From positions 57,199,972-57,263,971 of the forward strand of contig NC_064437.1 in assembly GCF_023343835.1 (NCBI RefSeq): a stretch of 64,000 bases of DNA. The letters run 5' to 3'. Each line of letters starts with the position of its first letter. Position 1 is the stretch's first letter. The notes under the pieces are model-generated. The model saw nothing but the letters and a program-made list of their open reading frames with translations. It did no database searches and was not told the DNA's origin. The stretch comes from Lagopus muta (taxonomy: Eukaryota; Chordata; Aves; Galliformes; Phasianidae). Of the stretch, positions 23,973 to 38,900 are shown in pieces. The position numbers were made by a program, and so were the translations under genes.

Positions 23973-26900
23973 TTGGTAGTAACTGAAATTACTGTTTCAT
24001 GAATAAAATATTTCTGGTGGGATTTGCATTTCTATATTGGCTGAAGATACTGTGTTGAATGTTTTATTAACCAGCCCAGTGCAACTGTCAGCCTATTAAA
24101 GAGATCCAATGGACCCTGTTTAGCTAAATAAACTAAATAAATCCAATTCGTCAAATTGTGTTCCTGGCTGTTTATTTTCCATTCTTTTGATGTACAGTTT
24201 ATTTTAAGTTAAAGCCACACCGTTTTAAAAATTAATGGGAAAACAGAATTTAGTGTTTGAAACATGAGGAGACTAATTGCCATGGTCAAAAATAGCTTTC
24301 CTTTATGGTGAAGTTGCAGCCTGGTAAATGGTGAACTTCTTATTGTTGGCTGATTAGTTGTCCCATGTCAAAAACTACTTTGGCAAATGTATGGCTAATG
24401 GCTTTTTATTTTATTTTTTTTGCCTGCATGCTAAGTTCTGTTGCTGTCATGAAGTGGAACTTGAAGTATGGGCAATGCAGTTAAAAGTAGCTATTTCTGC
24501 CTAACTTCAAGAGGTTCGTGCTTCATCTTGATAGTTTCTCAATCAGAATTCAAGGGGAAATTTTTATATCATCATTACATATTAAACGCTTGTTGAATTT
24601 CCTATTGCATCATAGGCATATATCAGAGTATGAAAAAATCTCTTTACATAACTGAATATATTCTATGTTGGGTTGTCAAACAGCTGTCAAACAAATGGTA
24701 GCATTCATTTTATTGTGCTAGTACAAATAATATTTTAGTTACCTTGGTTTTTGCTGAGAACCTTTGCCAAAGAATAGCAGGAGATTTATGGTAGCACATG
24801 ATAAACATTCTTCTGTGCCAGAGAATAATTCTTGTAATTGCAAATGGATTCTGAATTTGTTAATAAGCAAGATGAAGAACATGACAGGTATATTCTCCCT
24901 TTCTTTTCTGATGAGTTAGTGTGCTGCTTTAGTGATGTTTTGTGCTAACTTTTATTTGATGAGAAGTGGTCAAGTATGTGTTGCGTAGTTTTTTTTTCTG
25001 ATAACTTTGGGTTTCCAAACATGGAATACTAAGTTTAATGTGATAAAAGCATGTTAGTTAAATTGTTCTTTTTTGTTGTTTTTGTTTTTCTCTCAAGAAA
25101 TCTACTATAGTCAATTAAAAAGCCTTTGAGAAGAATGAACACATAAGTATGAACTTTGTTGTGGTAGGGATTCTCAGGGAGAATCAATGCAATCATTTCG
25201 TTCCACCTTTTTTTTTTTTTTCTTCCTGCAACTTACATCTGAATTTAACTGAAATTGTGAATTTTTCTGCCACCTCTCCCCCAAACTCTGATCTGAGAAC
25301 AAAGTGGATCTTTATACTAATGCTTTCAGTGTTTAATAGTGCTGTTTCCTTATGTAGGTAGGCTTTCATTTGTCCTGAAAAATATTGAATTTCTCATTTA
25401 TGCTTTCATATTTACAAGTTGCAGATATATAAAATGTGATCTAATAACCAAGATGCACGATGTTTTCTCCTGGAGAAAACATTCCCATTTTGTGCTGTAC
25501 ATTGATTCTTTTCAACATACTGGCGGAAAGCACAGGAGAAACTTTATGGCTCTTTAAAATTGGCTTATGCAGGTAAATGGAAATGGAGTTTGACAACAGT
25601 GGAGATGCTGCCTAATCTCTGACATGAGGTCTGGAAAGGAAGAAATGCAGCTGGACATAGGATTGAATGAGTTTTTCCTTTTCTAATGTTCTTTACTACG
25701 TGAAACATATGGAAGAAGTGTGAATATCTCTGTTCTTTTGTTTGTAACTTTTTATTTGTACTCTGCAATCATTTAGTTGTCAGTCCCAAGTACAGTTTCC
25801 CTTTGCAAGCTGCTGTACAAACCACACAAAAAGTAGTCCTTGGCCACAAAATCTGTTTAAGCTTACTGTTCTTGTATAGTTGTAGAGGAAATTCCTACAA
25901 GGGCTACTTCAGAGTAAGTTGCAAGTTTGACAATATAATGCTTGTTTACAGTTATAACAAGTGAATCAAATATAGCACCTTTTCTACTTTTCATCCAGGT
26001 TTTATAGACTGCCATAATGGTGCCAGTTCTAGGAAAATATTTAGTAATATTTTGTAAATATTTGCCAGTATTTAGTAATTACTAGAGAGGTTTCACTCCT
26101 TAAAGATTTGATCAATGAAAAATAAAGTAGTAAGAGCATATAGTAAAAAGGAATATAATAGGGGGATTCTGGGGACAGTAATAGAATATTTTCTTTTCTC
26201 TGGTACAATTTAACCATTTCTGTGTTTTATGTGTGGAAAAACAACCAACTTTTCACTAACTATTTGGTGCTTGGTGCATAAGAAGAGGAAACTAGGGAGT
26301 GTAGGCTCTGCATATTTCCTATTGGATGGCATGTCCAACATGTCCTTAGTTTTTTTCAGAGGAGTTAAGATTAAAATGAAAAAGGCATAGCATTTGCCAG
26401 CTTACCCCTCTGCTCAGCATGGTAACGTGTTGGATAGATCTTGGAAAGAGCACCTGTTCAGCAGAGACTCACGGGTGAAGTCTGGTAGATTGAAGGAAAG
26501 GCTCGTGTTGTGTTTGCTTGAACTGGACCTTAGATAGCAAGTGGTTCTACATGATAAAGCTAGCTTTCCACTCGTTCAGGAGTGAAAAGGCTTTGAGCCT
26601 TTATTAAATCAAATTGTATCCTTTGCTGGGGCCTATCACCATCTTAGAAAAAAGTATTATTTAGTATTTTGTGGAGGAGCAGTGGTATGAATACCAAACC
26701 AAATTCTTTTATTTTGGAATTTGAAAAGCAACCTATACATTCCATAATGATGGCTGGTATTTTAGCACATATAACTGCAGGTTTTTTACACAGGCATCAC
26801 TGTTTTGTAGAATACCTTGAACAAGAGGATTTCTTATCTGCAAGTACAGCTCTTTGGCATCCAATACTGAGTATTAAATAAATAGAACAGTGCAAATAAC

Positions 26901-29900
26901 TGAGCTGGTGTGTTAATGTGTTTCTTTTAATTATTTCTGTATATTTTGTTTAAGAAGTGTAGGTTAGTTTTATTATTGATTTTTCCTATTTGCATCTGAT
27001 TTTGAAACCACAGGTTTTCTTTTTTATTTTGATGATTTTTGGCATCTTTAAAAAAGTAAACTGAGAACTATTTATTCTGAAGTGTTTGTGAGTAAAACAA
27101 CTAGCAGTAAATGGTCATAGCTGTAATTTTTTTATTAAATAATTACTTGATTTCTAATGGCTGTGTTTTTTATATTGTTTTATAATTCATTGTTACACCC
27201 ATGAGTGACAGCATGATTTCTTCTTCTTTCTGCCTTATCTAGAGGAGAAATCAGACTCTGTCATTCAGTTATATAAGCTTCCCACAAAGTTAGTTCAGTC
27301 ACCTAAATCAAACTAAAAAGTTATAGAAAGGTCAGGATTAAGTTAGAGGTTGCTAACCCGAATCTCTTCCCTAGCCTTTTTAAGCCCTTAGTGCTCCTTT
27401 TGTCTTTTCCTCACCTTGTATCACATTGTCCTCCTGTTAGATCTTTATTTCAGTTGAAGGCACCTGGGCTGCATCTTTCTTCCTACCGATACTTGGAGTC
27501 AGTTTCAAACACGTTGTTAAGGTCCCCTTTTTCCATTCTTGGCCTACACATACTGTGTTCAGCAGTGCAAAGCAGTGGCTCAGCATTCGTACCCTGTAAA
27601 GATCCTTGTTTAAAATGCATGAACTTTAGAATGAGTGTAAGGAAAATTTGTTCCTCTGCCTCCCCACTTTGATGGTTCATTTTCTGCTTCTCATTCTGGG
27701 ACAAACTTGAAGACTTCTTACTTTTAATTCGTAGCTAGAATGAATTCTGTTGCTAATGTCACTTGCTGAGTTTCCTCCTCTTGTAAACTAGTACCAAATT
27801 GCAAGGCATTTTGTATGTTTAAAAATGTCTTAGCTGGGACCTTTTCACCTACACGGGCTTCTTGTGCGGTCGTTTTTGGTTTGGCAGTGTTACGATTTTG
27901 AAATTCACATCAATTCCTGCACATGAATGGGGTATATATAGGAATAGGGTAGCTTTTTGAGGAGGAAAATCCCTGAAAATTCCATTTTGGGAGTGCATCA
28001 AACATGCTTCCGGCCCTAATGGGGAGTAAAAACTGAAGATTGCAGTTTCAGAGTGCTTTGAACTGTGTGTGAAGTGAGGTTCTTTCACGAACAACTAAGA
28101 TCTGTCCTGCAAGAAAATATGAAATCACGTTCATATACTGTAGTTGAAAAACACCAAGATGTTATCTGTTCTGATACAGTTAGATGTATCATTTTGGAGC
28201 AAGAATACCTTTTGAAGTCTTCACTTCCCTTGTGAAAGATTTGAGGCCTTTGCAAATTTTCATTCCCCTTCTCTTGTATTTCAAACAAAGGAAACCAAGG
28301 TACAAACTCTGAAAGCCTAAAATCTTCTTATTAGTACATTTGGACTGCTTCCATTTTGGGGAATTGTCTTTTCAAATTCTATGGAGAAATAACTTATGAT
28401 GGTTCATGTGTCAGTTCTTTCACCTGCTAGTTATCTGGACAGAAAATAAAGCTTCAGGTTTTCATTAGACATGATGCACTTAAAAGATCTTCAGCATTGT
28501 ATTTATGCTATTAACTAATGATTAATGGCTGATATTTAATGATATTACATATCTAAGTCTTCAAATTTACTCAGTGTGTTTTTAATTTCAGTGCAAAAGT
28601 GACATGACTTTAGTGAAAATCCTGTTACCTAAGCAATAGGGAGTCCAAATCAGTTCTTGGAAATGTTCACCGTGTCTGGTGTACTCTTAAGAAATCATTA
28701 TTCTTTTCCCTGCTACTTAAGAGAATAGTTAAGAAATTACGGCATGCAATAGATGTTGATGTCCTTATCAAATCAGAGTATCAGCTTGGTTATATAATAA
28801 TCAAGTTCTTCTATATGTCATGCTGAGGTGTACATTAGGTCTCTGCTGAAGAAGAAGAAGCTGTGTTTTAACAAGGAGATACGTTGTCAGTGACCAGCCC
28901 ATTCTCTGATTATCCTCATACCTTTAAGCTCTATTGTACCTTTGGTTATAATTTGGCATGGATCTGACTTGGGCTGGAGTCCTTGAAATAATCGTTGCAA
29001 CATTTTTCTTGCTTTCAGATTTTTTTTAAATTTTTTTGATTTTTTTTCTCCTGTAGATTGAGATCCTGCAAACTGGCTGGAATGCCTCATGGATGGGTTG
29101 TTTGGCTGTATGGTGGTAGAAAAGTCTTGAAATCCAACCATACTGCCCTGTGTCACATTTCTTAGGGACAGTATCTAGAAAGGAGTTGAGTATAGGTTGT
29201 CCTTCTGTAATTAGAAACAAAAAAAGGAGGCATATGATAATAGCATTTCTCTTGAGGCAATTAAGTCAAATGCCTACTATGGAAAGTGGAAACGAATGTA
29301 TTGCTTTGCTCCAATGTGGAGTTGTACTGAAAGTTTGTTGTGCCTTATATTTTAACTTGTATGCAGGTTTTGTGTATTTTTTGCATTTTTTAGATCACTT
29401 CAGAAGAACTCCTCGTTGGTGTGTATTTAAAAACAGATGAACAAGTTCGTATTTATGTTTTTTGTTGGTTTTGTTTGGTATTTAAAAGGAAACAAAGACC
29501 TGTCCCCTGCCCCAGACAGTCAGAATGGAATTCAGATTCTCCAAGAATGAAAATGTCGGTGCACTTCACTCTTGGACGTCACTTCAGAAATAGCCATATG
29601 AAGAAAAATGTGTGATTCACTTATTGACAGAGAAAAGCCAATAAACCCAATTTGATTCAGAAAGCTGAGAAACATTTTAATAACTTTTTTGACGTTTCTA
29701 TGTAGTCCTTATTTACCTTATCAATAGTTATGGTGACATATGATTGTCAACTTTTTATATTAAACCAAACTAATAAATTAAACATGTTGTGTTTATACCT
29801 GATGAAAGCTGACGTTTTGGAAAGGTGTTAAAATATACTGACAGGTCTTGTTCATAAACTCCTTTGGTATAAATATGTAGATGACATCTTTAGATATTGT

Positions 29901-32900
29901 TTGTACACAGGCTGATAGGCAGGAAACGTTGACAACGTAACAAATGCAAATGTCAACCCCACAATTTAACCTTTCTGTGTAGGAAAAGATGTTAGTTTTA
30001 AGTTACATGTATCTTTTAACTTTATTTTCAAAGTTTTTTTTTTTTTTGAGCCTGTTATCATTGCTGTTTCATGTGCCACTGGAAGTAATGCTGCAATAAG
30101 AAAGATTTGCACTTAAGAGCTTTTCTCTGTGGTGTTCCTACTTAAATGACTGAGGCTGAGAGTGTTGTATTTTCTCCTACTTCTTTTTATTCTTCATGTT
30201 TGTCTAATATCTTCTGAATCTCCCTGTAACATCACCTGCTTGTTCCTTACTTGCCAATGATTCAGGGCTTGAAAGGGTAACTCCAGGGCAGTAAAGCTGT
30301 AATACTATTTTTTACAATGTTAGAGACATTTGCTGTTCAGATTGCTTTGCATACAAAACGTTTCTGATGTGACCTCTTTGGTGGTGCCATAGATCCTGTG
30401 TGCTCCATGTTTGACTATTTCTGCAGCCTCCACAAGCTGTGTTGAGTACCATGTCTTGCAGAAGTTACCTGCTTTATGCTTATCGGGGTTCTGAGGGCAC
30501 CAATAACCCTCAGTGGCCCTCAGCAGTCTCTCCCCACCTCGCTGGTGGCCCAGGTCTCCCTTTAGCCCCTGGGCCATCAGCCCCTGTCCCAGTTATGATG
30601 GAGGACGCTGCTCTACAGTTTCCTGTGGCCCAGCTCAGCCCTGAATCCCACTGAAGTCTGTAGACCATCTCAATCTCCCATTTTACTGGTGTGAGAAGCT
30701 TGAAGTAGGAGAAAACACATTATCCTCTTTCTGTAACTCTGGATTTTTGCTCTATCTCATGATGGCTAATTTCACAGCTAAGATGACTTTTCCATAACTT
30801 TCTCACTGCTTCTTCAGGCAGATCTTCCTTTAACACTATTAGAAAGAAACTGATGGATTGAAATGTGCTCGTAGATATTTCGTAATGTTTCAACCAGCTC
30901 TCGAGTTAGAATCTTCAGCAATGAGGAATTCAGACTGGTTCAAATACAGGCTCTCTAATAGCTAAGGATTTATCTGTATCTCAGCAATGATTCCTTGCAC
31001 CTTGTTGAATGTGCTGTGCTGTATGTGCACCAGACGGAGAGGTTAAGCAGAAGCTTGGGAAGCAGAGGTTGGTGTTAATTTGTTCCTGACACTGAACAGT
31101 TGGAAAAGCTGTTGCTGCTGTGGCAGGGATTGCAATTTGCTACATTTTACTAGTGGTGGTGGAAGTTACCACAGACTTTGTTGTTGTTTCCTTGTTTTCA
31201 ACGAGTTAAAGAATATTCACAGTCACAATTGGACCTCTGTGTTATGAACAAAAACAAAACTATATCAACAATTTTGGTGTTCTCAGAGTGCCTACAGAGG
31301 AAGTTAATGAAACTCAAAGTAATGGGAAGCTGGTGCAGGCATATAAAATTTAATAGATTTGGAAGGCTTCAGGTGTATTAAAAATAACTCTTTTCCAGAA
31401 TAATTAACTACGTTAGCTTTGTATTGAATCAATCAGCCAATTAATGCAGTCCAGTGTTGTACTGTGGAAACTTTAGTAGCATGTTAATGAACACCAGCCT
31501 TTTGAGCAGAAATATTTCTGCAGTTAGAGCGACTTATGTATTACTTAAGGGTAGCTCACAAGACGTTTTTCTGCTGTATATTATTTTCTTTATGTAAGTT
31601 AGATGGACAGATTTGGGATGTACATCTGTGATACTGAATAATTGACAGAAAACCCTCTGGTATTTGACTGTCCAAAGAACATGAAAGGTATACTTTACTT
31701 TGCAGCAATCTTATTCTGTCAGATGTTTGCATTGACTTTTTGAAACAGTTGGAGAAAATTGATAAGACTTAATGTAAATGAAACTGTTATATTTGATACT
31801 TACCTCCTGTTACCTCCCTGTGATACTAAGCAGTTCCCAATCGTGCAGTAAGCATGTTTTGCATGGTTCTTATTCAGAATGTTTCCCTGGGGAAATCGCT
31901 GAACATTGTGGGACAAAGCCCTTTCATGTTTAACTACCACTGACTTAGTTTCCTGAGTTATCTGACTAGGTGGGTTCATTTAATCCACTTCCTTTATATT
32001 GTCTAAAAATTGCCACCTTGTATCAGTAGAACCAAACATTTTGTTCTGAAAAAAAAATTACATCTTTCATTTCTAAACGATTATTTAGAAATACAGTTTT
32101 GAGATTCCCCATAACTCTTGCGGAGTCTGGACAGCATAGCTACTGAGTACTTCTGGAAATTGCCATTAATTAGCATCTTGGTTCCTCAGTTTTATTTAGT
32201 GGCTTTTCTGCTCAGTGAATGCCAGCTTCCTTTTCCTCCCTTAGGTTTTGTTGTTGTTGTGCATTTCCTTCTTAACAGAATGTTTGTTTAGGTAAATGTA
32301 AATGCAGTGAGTTTTATGAACGTTACTCATTGGGGAAATAGAAATGAAATTTTAAAATATCATTAGGAATGCAAACAATAAATTCTTTCATTTGCTGTAG
32401 GCGTCTTTAGGTTGGAATGACTAGAAAAGGTTCTGGTTAATTAGAAGTAATTTGTTAGAAACCTGAATCTCTTTTTTTTTTTTATTTCCTAGATTAAAAC
32501 TCAGTTCCCAGCTGGATGCTTATAAGTGCAGGAAATGTAATTGTGAGATGATTAATTGCAAAAAGATGGATAATTGGAGTTCATATGATATGTCAAATAT
32601 GGCTAAACCGAAAGGTTTTCTGCATGTTGAAAGAAATTGGTTGAAATCTAAATTGCAGAGTATTGAGCAAGGAGTGTTTTTAGAGATTAATAATCACAGG
32701 TTGCTGCAGAAGGACTGGGCAGAGCTTGGCTGTGAACAGCTATACTCTCCCAGCCCTTTCCTGTTACTTTACTTTATAATTAGTCAGGTTTTGGTTTTGT
32801 CCTCTTGCCTTTATTGCTGTATGTGAATTGGAGATTAGGAAGCACAGTAAGCATCTTACATCTAACACCAATGCTTAGAGACAAAGATATCTCCTCCTCT

Positions 32901-35900
32901 CCACTACAAGGGGCTCAGCCTTCTGTAGGATGACAGCTGAACAGTCCTAGTGGACTCATGAATTTGAGTGGCTTGCCTCACAGTCTGAGTGCTTTTTTTT
33001 CTACATATGTGCTTAGTATTTGTAACTTTTGCTTTGAGTCTTGTTTGTTGTCTTTTTTTTTTTTTTTTTTTTTTACTGAGTTGTAATAATAATTCAAAAG
33101 GTGGTACATGCAGTATAAACTACATTTTGCTTTTATTATCCCTCAGATACTTAGCGAAACACTGCCTGGTGTTTTAAATTACTTCTGCATTACTTTAAAA
33201 TGGGAACTTATGTTTGAATAGCCTATTGTTCATTTAGCTACTACAATGCACTTCAAACCACACAGCGTTATTCTATTCACTGCATTTGGGGATCATATGA
33301 AATATTTGTTCCCTGCCACCCCCAGCCTATAAACTTCGTATCTCTATAAGGAGTTTCTAACCCTTGGAAATACTGCTTTACAAATTCAGCTAATGACCCA
33401 AATACAGCTTGTTTGTTGTGTATGAGTTGTATTAAAATAACACACTGTATGTGTATTGTCATTAATGATATGCTTATTTTGATAATGGAGCTGCAGTCTG
33501 TTAGTGTGTAGTCCTTGGGGAGATGCTGCATTTTTTTAACTAAGTATTGTTCTGGCTCCTTTCCTTGATTGGCCCAGAAATAGCAATCAGCTGGGGAGCA
33601 GGATGACATGCCTCTTAGCGATCCCTTTTATCTTTGAGATGAGTATCAACATTGTATGCTTCCTAATGGAAGTGTAATTTAATGAAATCTATTGGGTAAA
33701 CATACTTCAGATGTTCAAAGGAGGTGACAAAATTTTTGCTGGCAGCCAGGACCTGGCTGGTTTCCAGCTTGCCTTTAGCTGCTATGCATATAGCATTGAG
33801 AGAGGCACTTAAAATAGGAACACAAAGTATTGTTTCTATTGTGTTTTGGGTTGTGGATTATTTTTTTTTTTCTCCATTTTATTTTTGTTAATTTTATTTC
33901 TGTGGTATTTGCCTTGTGCCTTCTGACATCTAGGGTTTCGTGGTAAAATGCTGCAGGAGGTGAGGTTTCCCCTTTTCCCCCAAAACGCAGATAACGATTA
34001 AGCTCAAGGGAGATCACTGGCACAAAACATGCTACATATTGGGAAAATGTTTTAGGGGTGTCTGGACTGAGGAATCCAAATTGCTCTTAGTATTTCTGAG
34101 AAAGTAAGTTCCTCTTCAGACTGACAAAATAAACAATCCCATTTTAGAGATGGTGGCGGAGCATTTTGGTTTTATCAATAGTAATTGCTGATGCAGAACT
34201 GTCCTTTATTATGTTTTATAACAGATGGCTGGGAGTGGAAAGAAAGCTGCTCAGGCTTCCACCTCCTCAGCTAGAGACAAGATTGTTAAAAGGAGACAGT
34301 TGTCCCGCTTACCAGTGCTACCTCCTCGTTACAGAGCACAGTGCTCCCCCCGTTTGCCAAGTGAACTTGGCAGAAGGACAGGCAAGGTTAAAATAGCAAC
34401 GTTGTCCCTTTGAGTGGATGCTTATTGGGATGGCTGATGGACCTTACTGCTCAGATGATCATGGTTTGGTAAAATGACGCATTTCAATGTAATCAATGTG
34501 TATTTGAAACACAGGTTTTTCTTCTTTGAATGTGAGACCTCAAGCAAGTTGTTTATCTTTGAAGACTTTCACAATGGACAGGACTGGGAAAAAAAGAACG
34601 TGCCTAGGAAAAAGAAAGTGGGATTGTGTGCCTTTTGCTGATCCTTCAGGTGTTTGTGGCTAAATCACAACTTTCAATTCTGGACCAATATATTTTCTGC
34701 TTGATCTCATTAGGAAGTCTCATTCCTGAGCTTATGTTGTCTCTCCCCAGTGAATGTGTGATATGACATATTCGATCACTGTGGTATTACTGCAGTAACA
34801 AGTGAGTTCTTTGGGCTGGAGAAAATCATGGTCTGCCAATAGGGGGCTTATTCCAAAGGTTCCAACTTTGAGAACAAAGAAAAAGGTTAAATAACTGTCT
34901 CTTTTTGTAGTTTTATTTTGTTTGTGTTCCTTTTGGGGGACCAAGGATCAAAATACGATGTAAAACTGAGTAAAATATATTGGGTTTTTTTAAATAACTA
35001 AATATGAAAGGTGGAGGAAGAAAATTCAAGTTATGTCAATATAACTGTAGGCTATAATGACTTTACAAAGTAAATTATAATTACACTGAACTGCCTTCAC
35101 TCAAAGTATCTTTGATTCCTCAGCCAAACTGCATATTACTTTAATGCTTCTTGTATTTTACAAACTTTCTGATGTTGCCCAAAGTTCATGCAAGATCCAG
35201 TTACATATTTCCAAAGTTGTTCTATATATGGAGTGCTACCTTGACTTGAGGCATCTGTGGGGTAGTTAAAACTATATATAATTTAAGACTATTTAATATA
35301 TAAACACATTTTATTTAATTTTGTCCTTGCGTTGCTTTTGGAGACTGGTGAGGAGAGGCAGCAGACAGTTGAAATTACAGGCAGCAGTAAAGTTTATGAC
35401 TTTTTAGTTTGTGAACCTAAAATAATTAAGAGATTCACTGAGCATTTGACTCACTGAAAATAGTTGATCTATGGTTCAGGCAAAAATATTTTCCAAAATA
35501 AAAAGGATGAAAAAAATTGTGGAATGTCCTGGGTAAAGCCTAATGGTCTGCTTATTGGAGGCTGTCCTTCATATGATAAAATCCATTAAAGTGCCATTTT
35601 TGAGGTTTCTCTACCGTTTTTGAGGACCAATTATCATTGTAAATAGGATCCTTTGACTACTGTACCAAAAAAAAAAACAAACAAACTTGAAGTGATATCT
35701 TAGTGTCATAATGTATCTAAAGAGAGTATCATGGAGGAAAAGATATAGAAGTGAATTGCAGTGGTATAGCATTTGAAGTGGTTGTTTTGTATAACCAAGT
35801 CATGGATGTGCATGCAGCTTTTAAAATGCCAAACCTGCAATGTTCTGACTGTACATATTGTATCTACTCCTTGGTGAAATTAGGCTTGAACTAAGTCAAG

Positions 35901-38900
35901 CACTGGATCTTTGATTTTGGTTCCCCATCACCTAATTATCAGCTGAGAGTCCAAAGGGAAGGGAGATACTGCTGCAGGTTGGTGCAATGGTATTTAGTTT
36001 CCTTTCCCTTCTTTGCATTTAGAGGAAGGCGCTGATTCAAAACTCTTTTCATCTTGATATTTTTCTGAGTTTTTCCTCCACCAAGGACATAATTAGGTGG
36101 TAGTCTGCTTTCACTATTCCCCTTTCTTCATCTTATTCCTCCTGATCTGTTTCCCCCTTTATATCAGTCCATGCTGCAGCTGCTTCATGCCACAGTGCAG
36201 AAGATTGAGCTGCTTCTGAGGCTGTTATCAAAGCTGCTTTCTCTCTAGGTCTGTAGGAAGATGCTGAAGCGTTTCCTCTGACGACTACCATTGCCATCTT
36301 TGTCTTCTTTTTTCCCCATTGTCAAACCATCGTTTGTAGCTGCTGTGTTCTTTTACCTGTGGAAACTTAAAAGGTATAGGTTGGTATTTTTCAGAAAGGG
36401 CCCTGAAGGAGTCAGTGCTCAATCCTCAATGGCTTTCAGAGCAGAGCAGCTTAGACCTCCCTTAAAAATTCTAGTCTTATGTCTTTTCAGGTGAAATTTT
36501 CAAATTCTCAAGGGTAATCTGTAAAAGGATACATTGAAACTCCAGGGAAGATGAGTACCTCATTTCGTAGTTCAGGAGGGCTTGTTTTTTTAGATTAATA
36601 AGTGCTTTTGAAATTTCATCCTTTGACAAGGTCTTGTCTTAAGAAACATGTTTCAGACTTAGCAAGGTATTTGAACAGCTGTGAATTCAGTCATTTGCCA
36701 TTTGGAGAATGTCATTGACATATTTTCTTTCCAATGAAGTTCCAGTATGGTTGAGCAACCAATGTACCCAGAGTCTACCAGATAAAGAAATATAAATGGA
36801 AGCTTCTAGCAGAGTTAATCCTGAAGTCATTGGAGGAAGTCACAAAAGTAGCATGAAAGGTTCCAAAGTGCTCTTTCTTACAAAGAATGAGGATTCATAA
36901 ACTTCTAGAATGCTACCTTGTGAGTGTCTTTAGGAAGTGATGATCTTTTTCTGGGGCATGATTCAAGATGGCTCTGCAATCTGGGAAGTACTTACTGGTG
37001 GGGAAAAAAAGGAAACCCATTTCTGATTAAGTCTTTCCCAAAGGGGGTGAGTTTTCCTATTTTAAAATGAAGCAGAGTATATTGATGATGAGATTTGAAG
37101 TGGAACTGAATTTATAGCCAACAGAAGGATACACTTAGATTTATATACAACGTTGAGTAAAGTATTATAGATACTGGAGGTGTACTATAGGTGAAGCATA
37201 GTTCTTGTATTTTTCCTGTAGGAATCTATTGATTAGGGTGGGAGAGCTGGAGTATCTTGGAAAGTCAGTATAGAAGTACATTACTTTTGAAATCTCTGTC
37301 AAACACTTGACATTGTTATTATTAGGTGTTTATTGCCTTAAGGCTGTAAGTCCTCAGGTATATCCTCAGCATCCATGAGAATGCCTGCACTGGACTGTAC
37401 CAAAAACCCACATAGCTTCTTGATATTTCTCTATGTAAGTAAGTAAGAGACCACTGAGGAAGAGTGCAGTAGTTAATAATAATGGTATTAGTAGACACTG
37501 ACACTACAGCAAATAGGACTCTGTAGTTCTGGTTCACTTTAACATATTCCTTCACTTTGTTTAATTTGTTTAATCTTACGTAATTGGACAATATTATTTT
37601 GTGGGTAGAGGTAGGTGCTTCTCTTGTACAGTTAGTAGTGAAGTCTCTTGTTTAGTAAGTTAATGTGGCTCTGAAGTTATATAGTGTTCTCTGCATTGCA
37701 TGGATTTTAATTTATTTATGTGTTTATTGCCTTAAGGCTATTATCTGCTTAGATTTGAGCAGATGTTTGGAATTAGAAAACACATGAGAATATCTGTTCC
37801 CAAGGAAAATAATTTAGGAAATACTTCATTAGGGTTGTACTTTTGTTTACTCTGCGGATGTGTTTATGCGTATCTGCACACCATTTATGCTCTGTCTGGA
37901 TAAACCTTTTACTTGGGGCTCAGAAATATCTCGTTGGACTTCCACAAAGATGCAAAGAATTGCAATTAATCATTTATCTGCTAGGTGTCAGCAAAGGTTC
38001 TCTTTAAGATAAATAAATTAAAAATTGGATGCATTCACACAGCAGATCTTGAGGATGTGTGACTCAAATCACTTCACAGGGTGAGAAGGAGTTTCTAAGG
38101 ACATATTCAGGGAAATAAATATTGCTCAGCATCTAGAACGTAAAGCTGCACTTCATACCCTTCATTTTATGAGTTCACTCCATTGCATTTTTCTTGATGT
38201 ATGCAACTTTGAAACTCTTTAATTAATCAAAATGAACAAGTTTACTGTGTCTGGAGATGATTTGGTAGATTTCCATTCAGAAAATGTTCTTGTGGCATAA
38301 GAGAGAATGAAGTTTGATGGATTAGGTAAAAAAAAAATATAGGTAACGAAGGATGAGAAGAAACAGTCAATTTTCACAGCAGAGGAAACTCAGCAGTGGA
38401 TCTTTGCAGTTTCCCACTCTTGTATTTGTAGATGATCTTAATACATAGATGAAAGAGTTGACGAAGTTACTGGTGGTACCAAAATATTCAGTATAGGAAA
38501 TGGGAAAACTTAATGAAGTATTTCAGACGTTTCTTGGGGTACTGAATGAGTGAGTGTTGAACTTTATAGTTATCAACAATTAACTTTACTTATAGGTGAT
38601 ACGCCTGGAAGTAAAACAATTCTAAGTTCTGTCTTACATTGGTTACACGTAAGCAATCCATGTTAGCACATGACTGTCGTCTTTGAGAAAGTGGCACTTA
38701 AAATCCATACAGCAACCAACTATCAGACTTCAGGAAATGAAAAATTTGTGTTGAGAGTTCCCTAGGATTTTTTCAATCTAGTTGTAGAAGTCTCCAATTA
38801 AAGAAATATACATATACTTCTCAAACACTGGATAAAGTCTCATTTGCCATTAGATATTATAAACAAATTGAGAATCCATACTGCCTATTGTGATTATTAC

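Noticed and set aside
23797..24002. Plus-strand open frames rich in F and P
   Set aside because: Translation of a polypyrimidine tract.
35929..36099. 11-bp inverted repeat (cacctaattat / ataattaggtg) about 150 bp apart, possible MITE ends
   Set aside because: No target-site duplication next to the arms, and AT-rich 11-mers of this kind are expected by chance.
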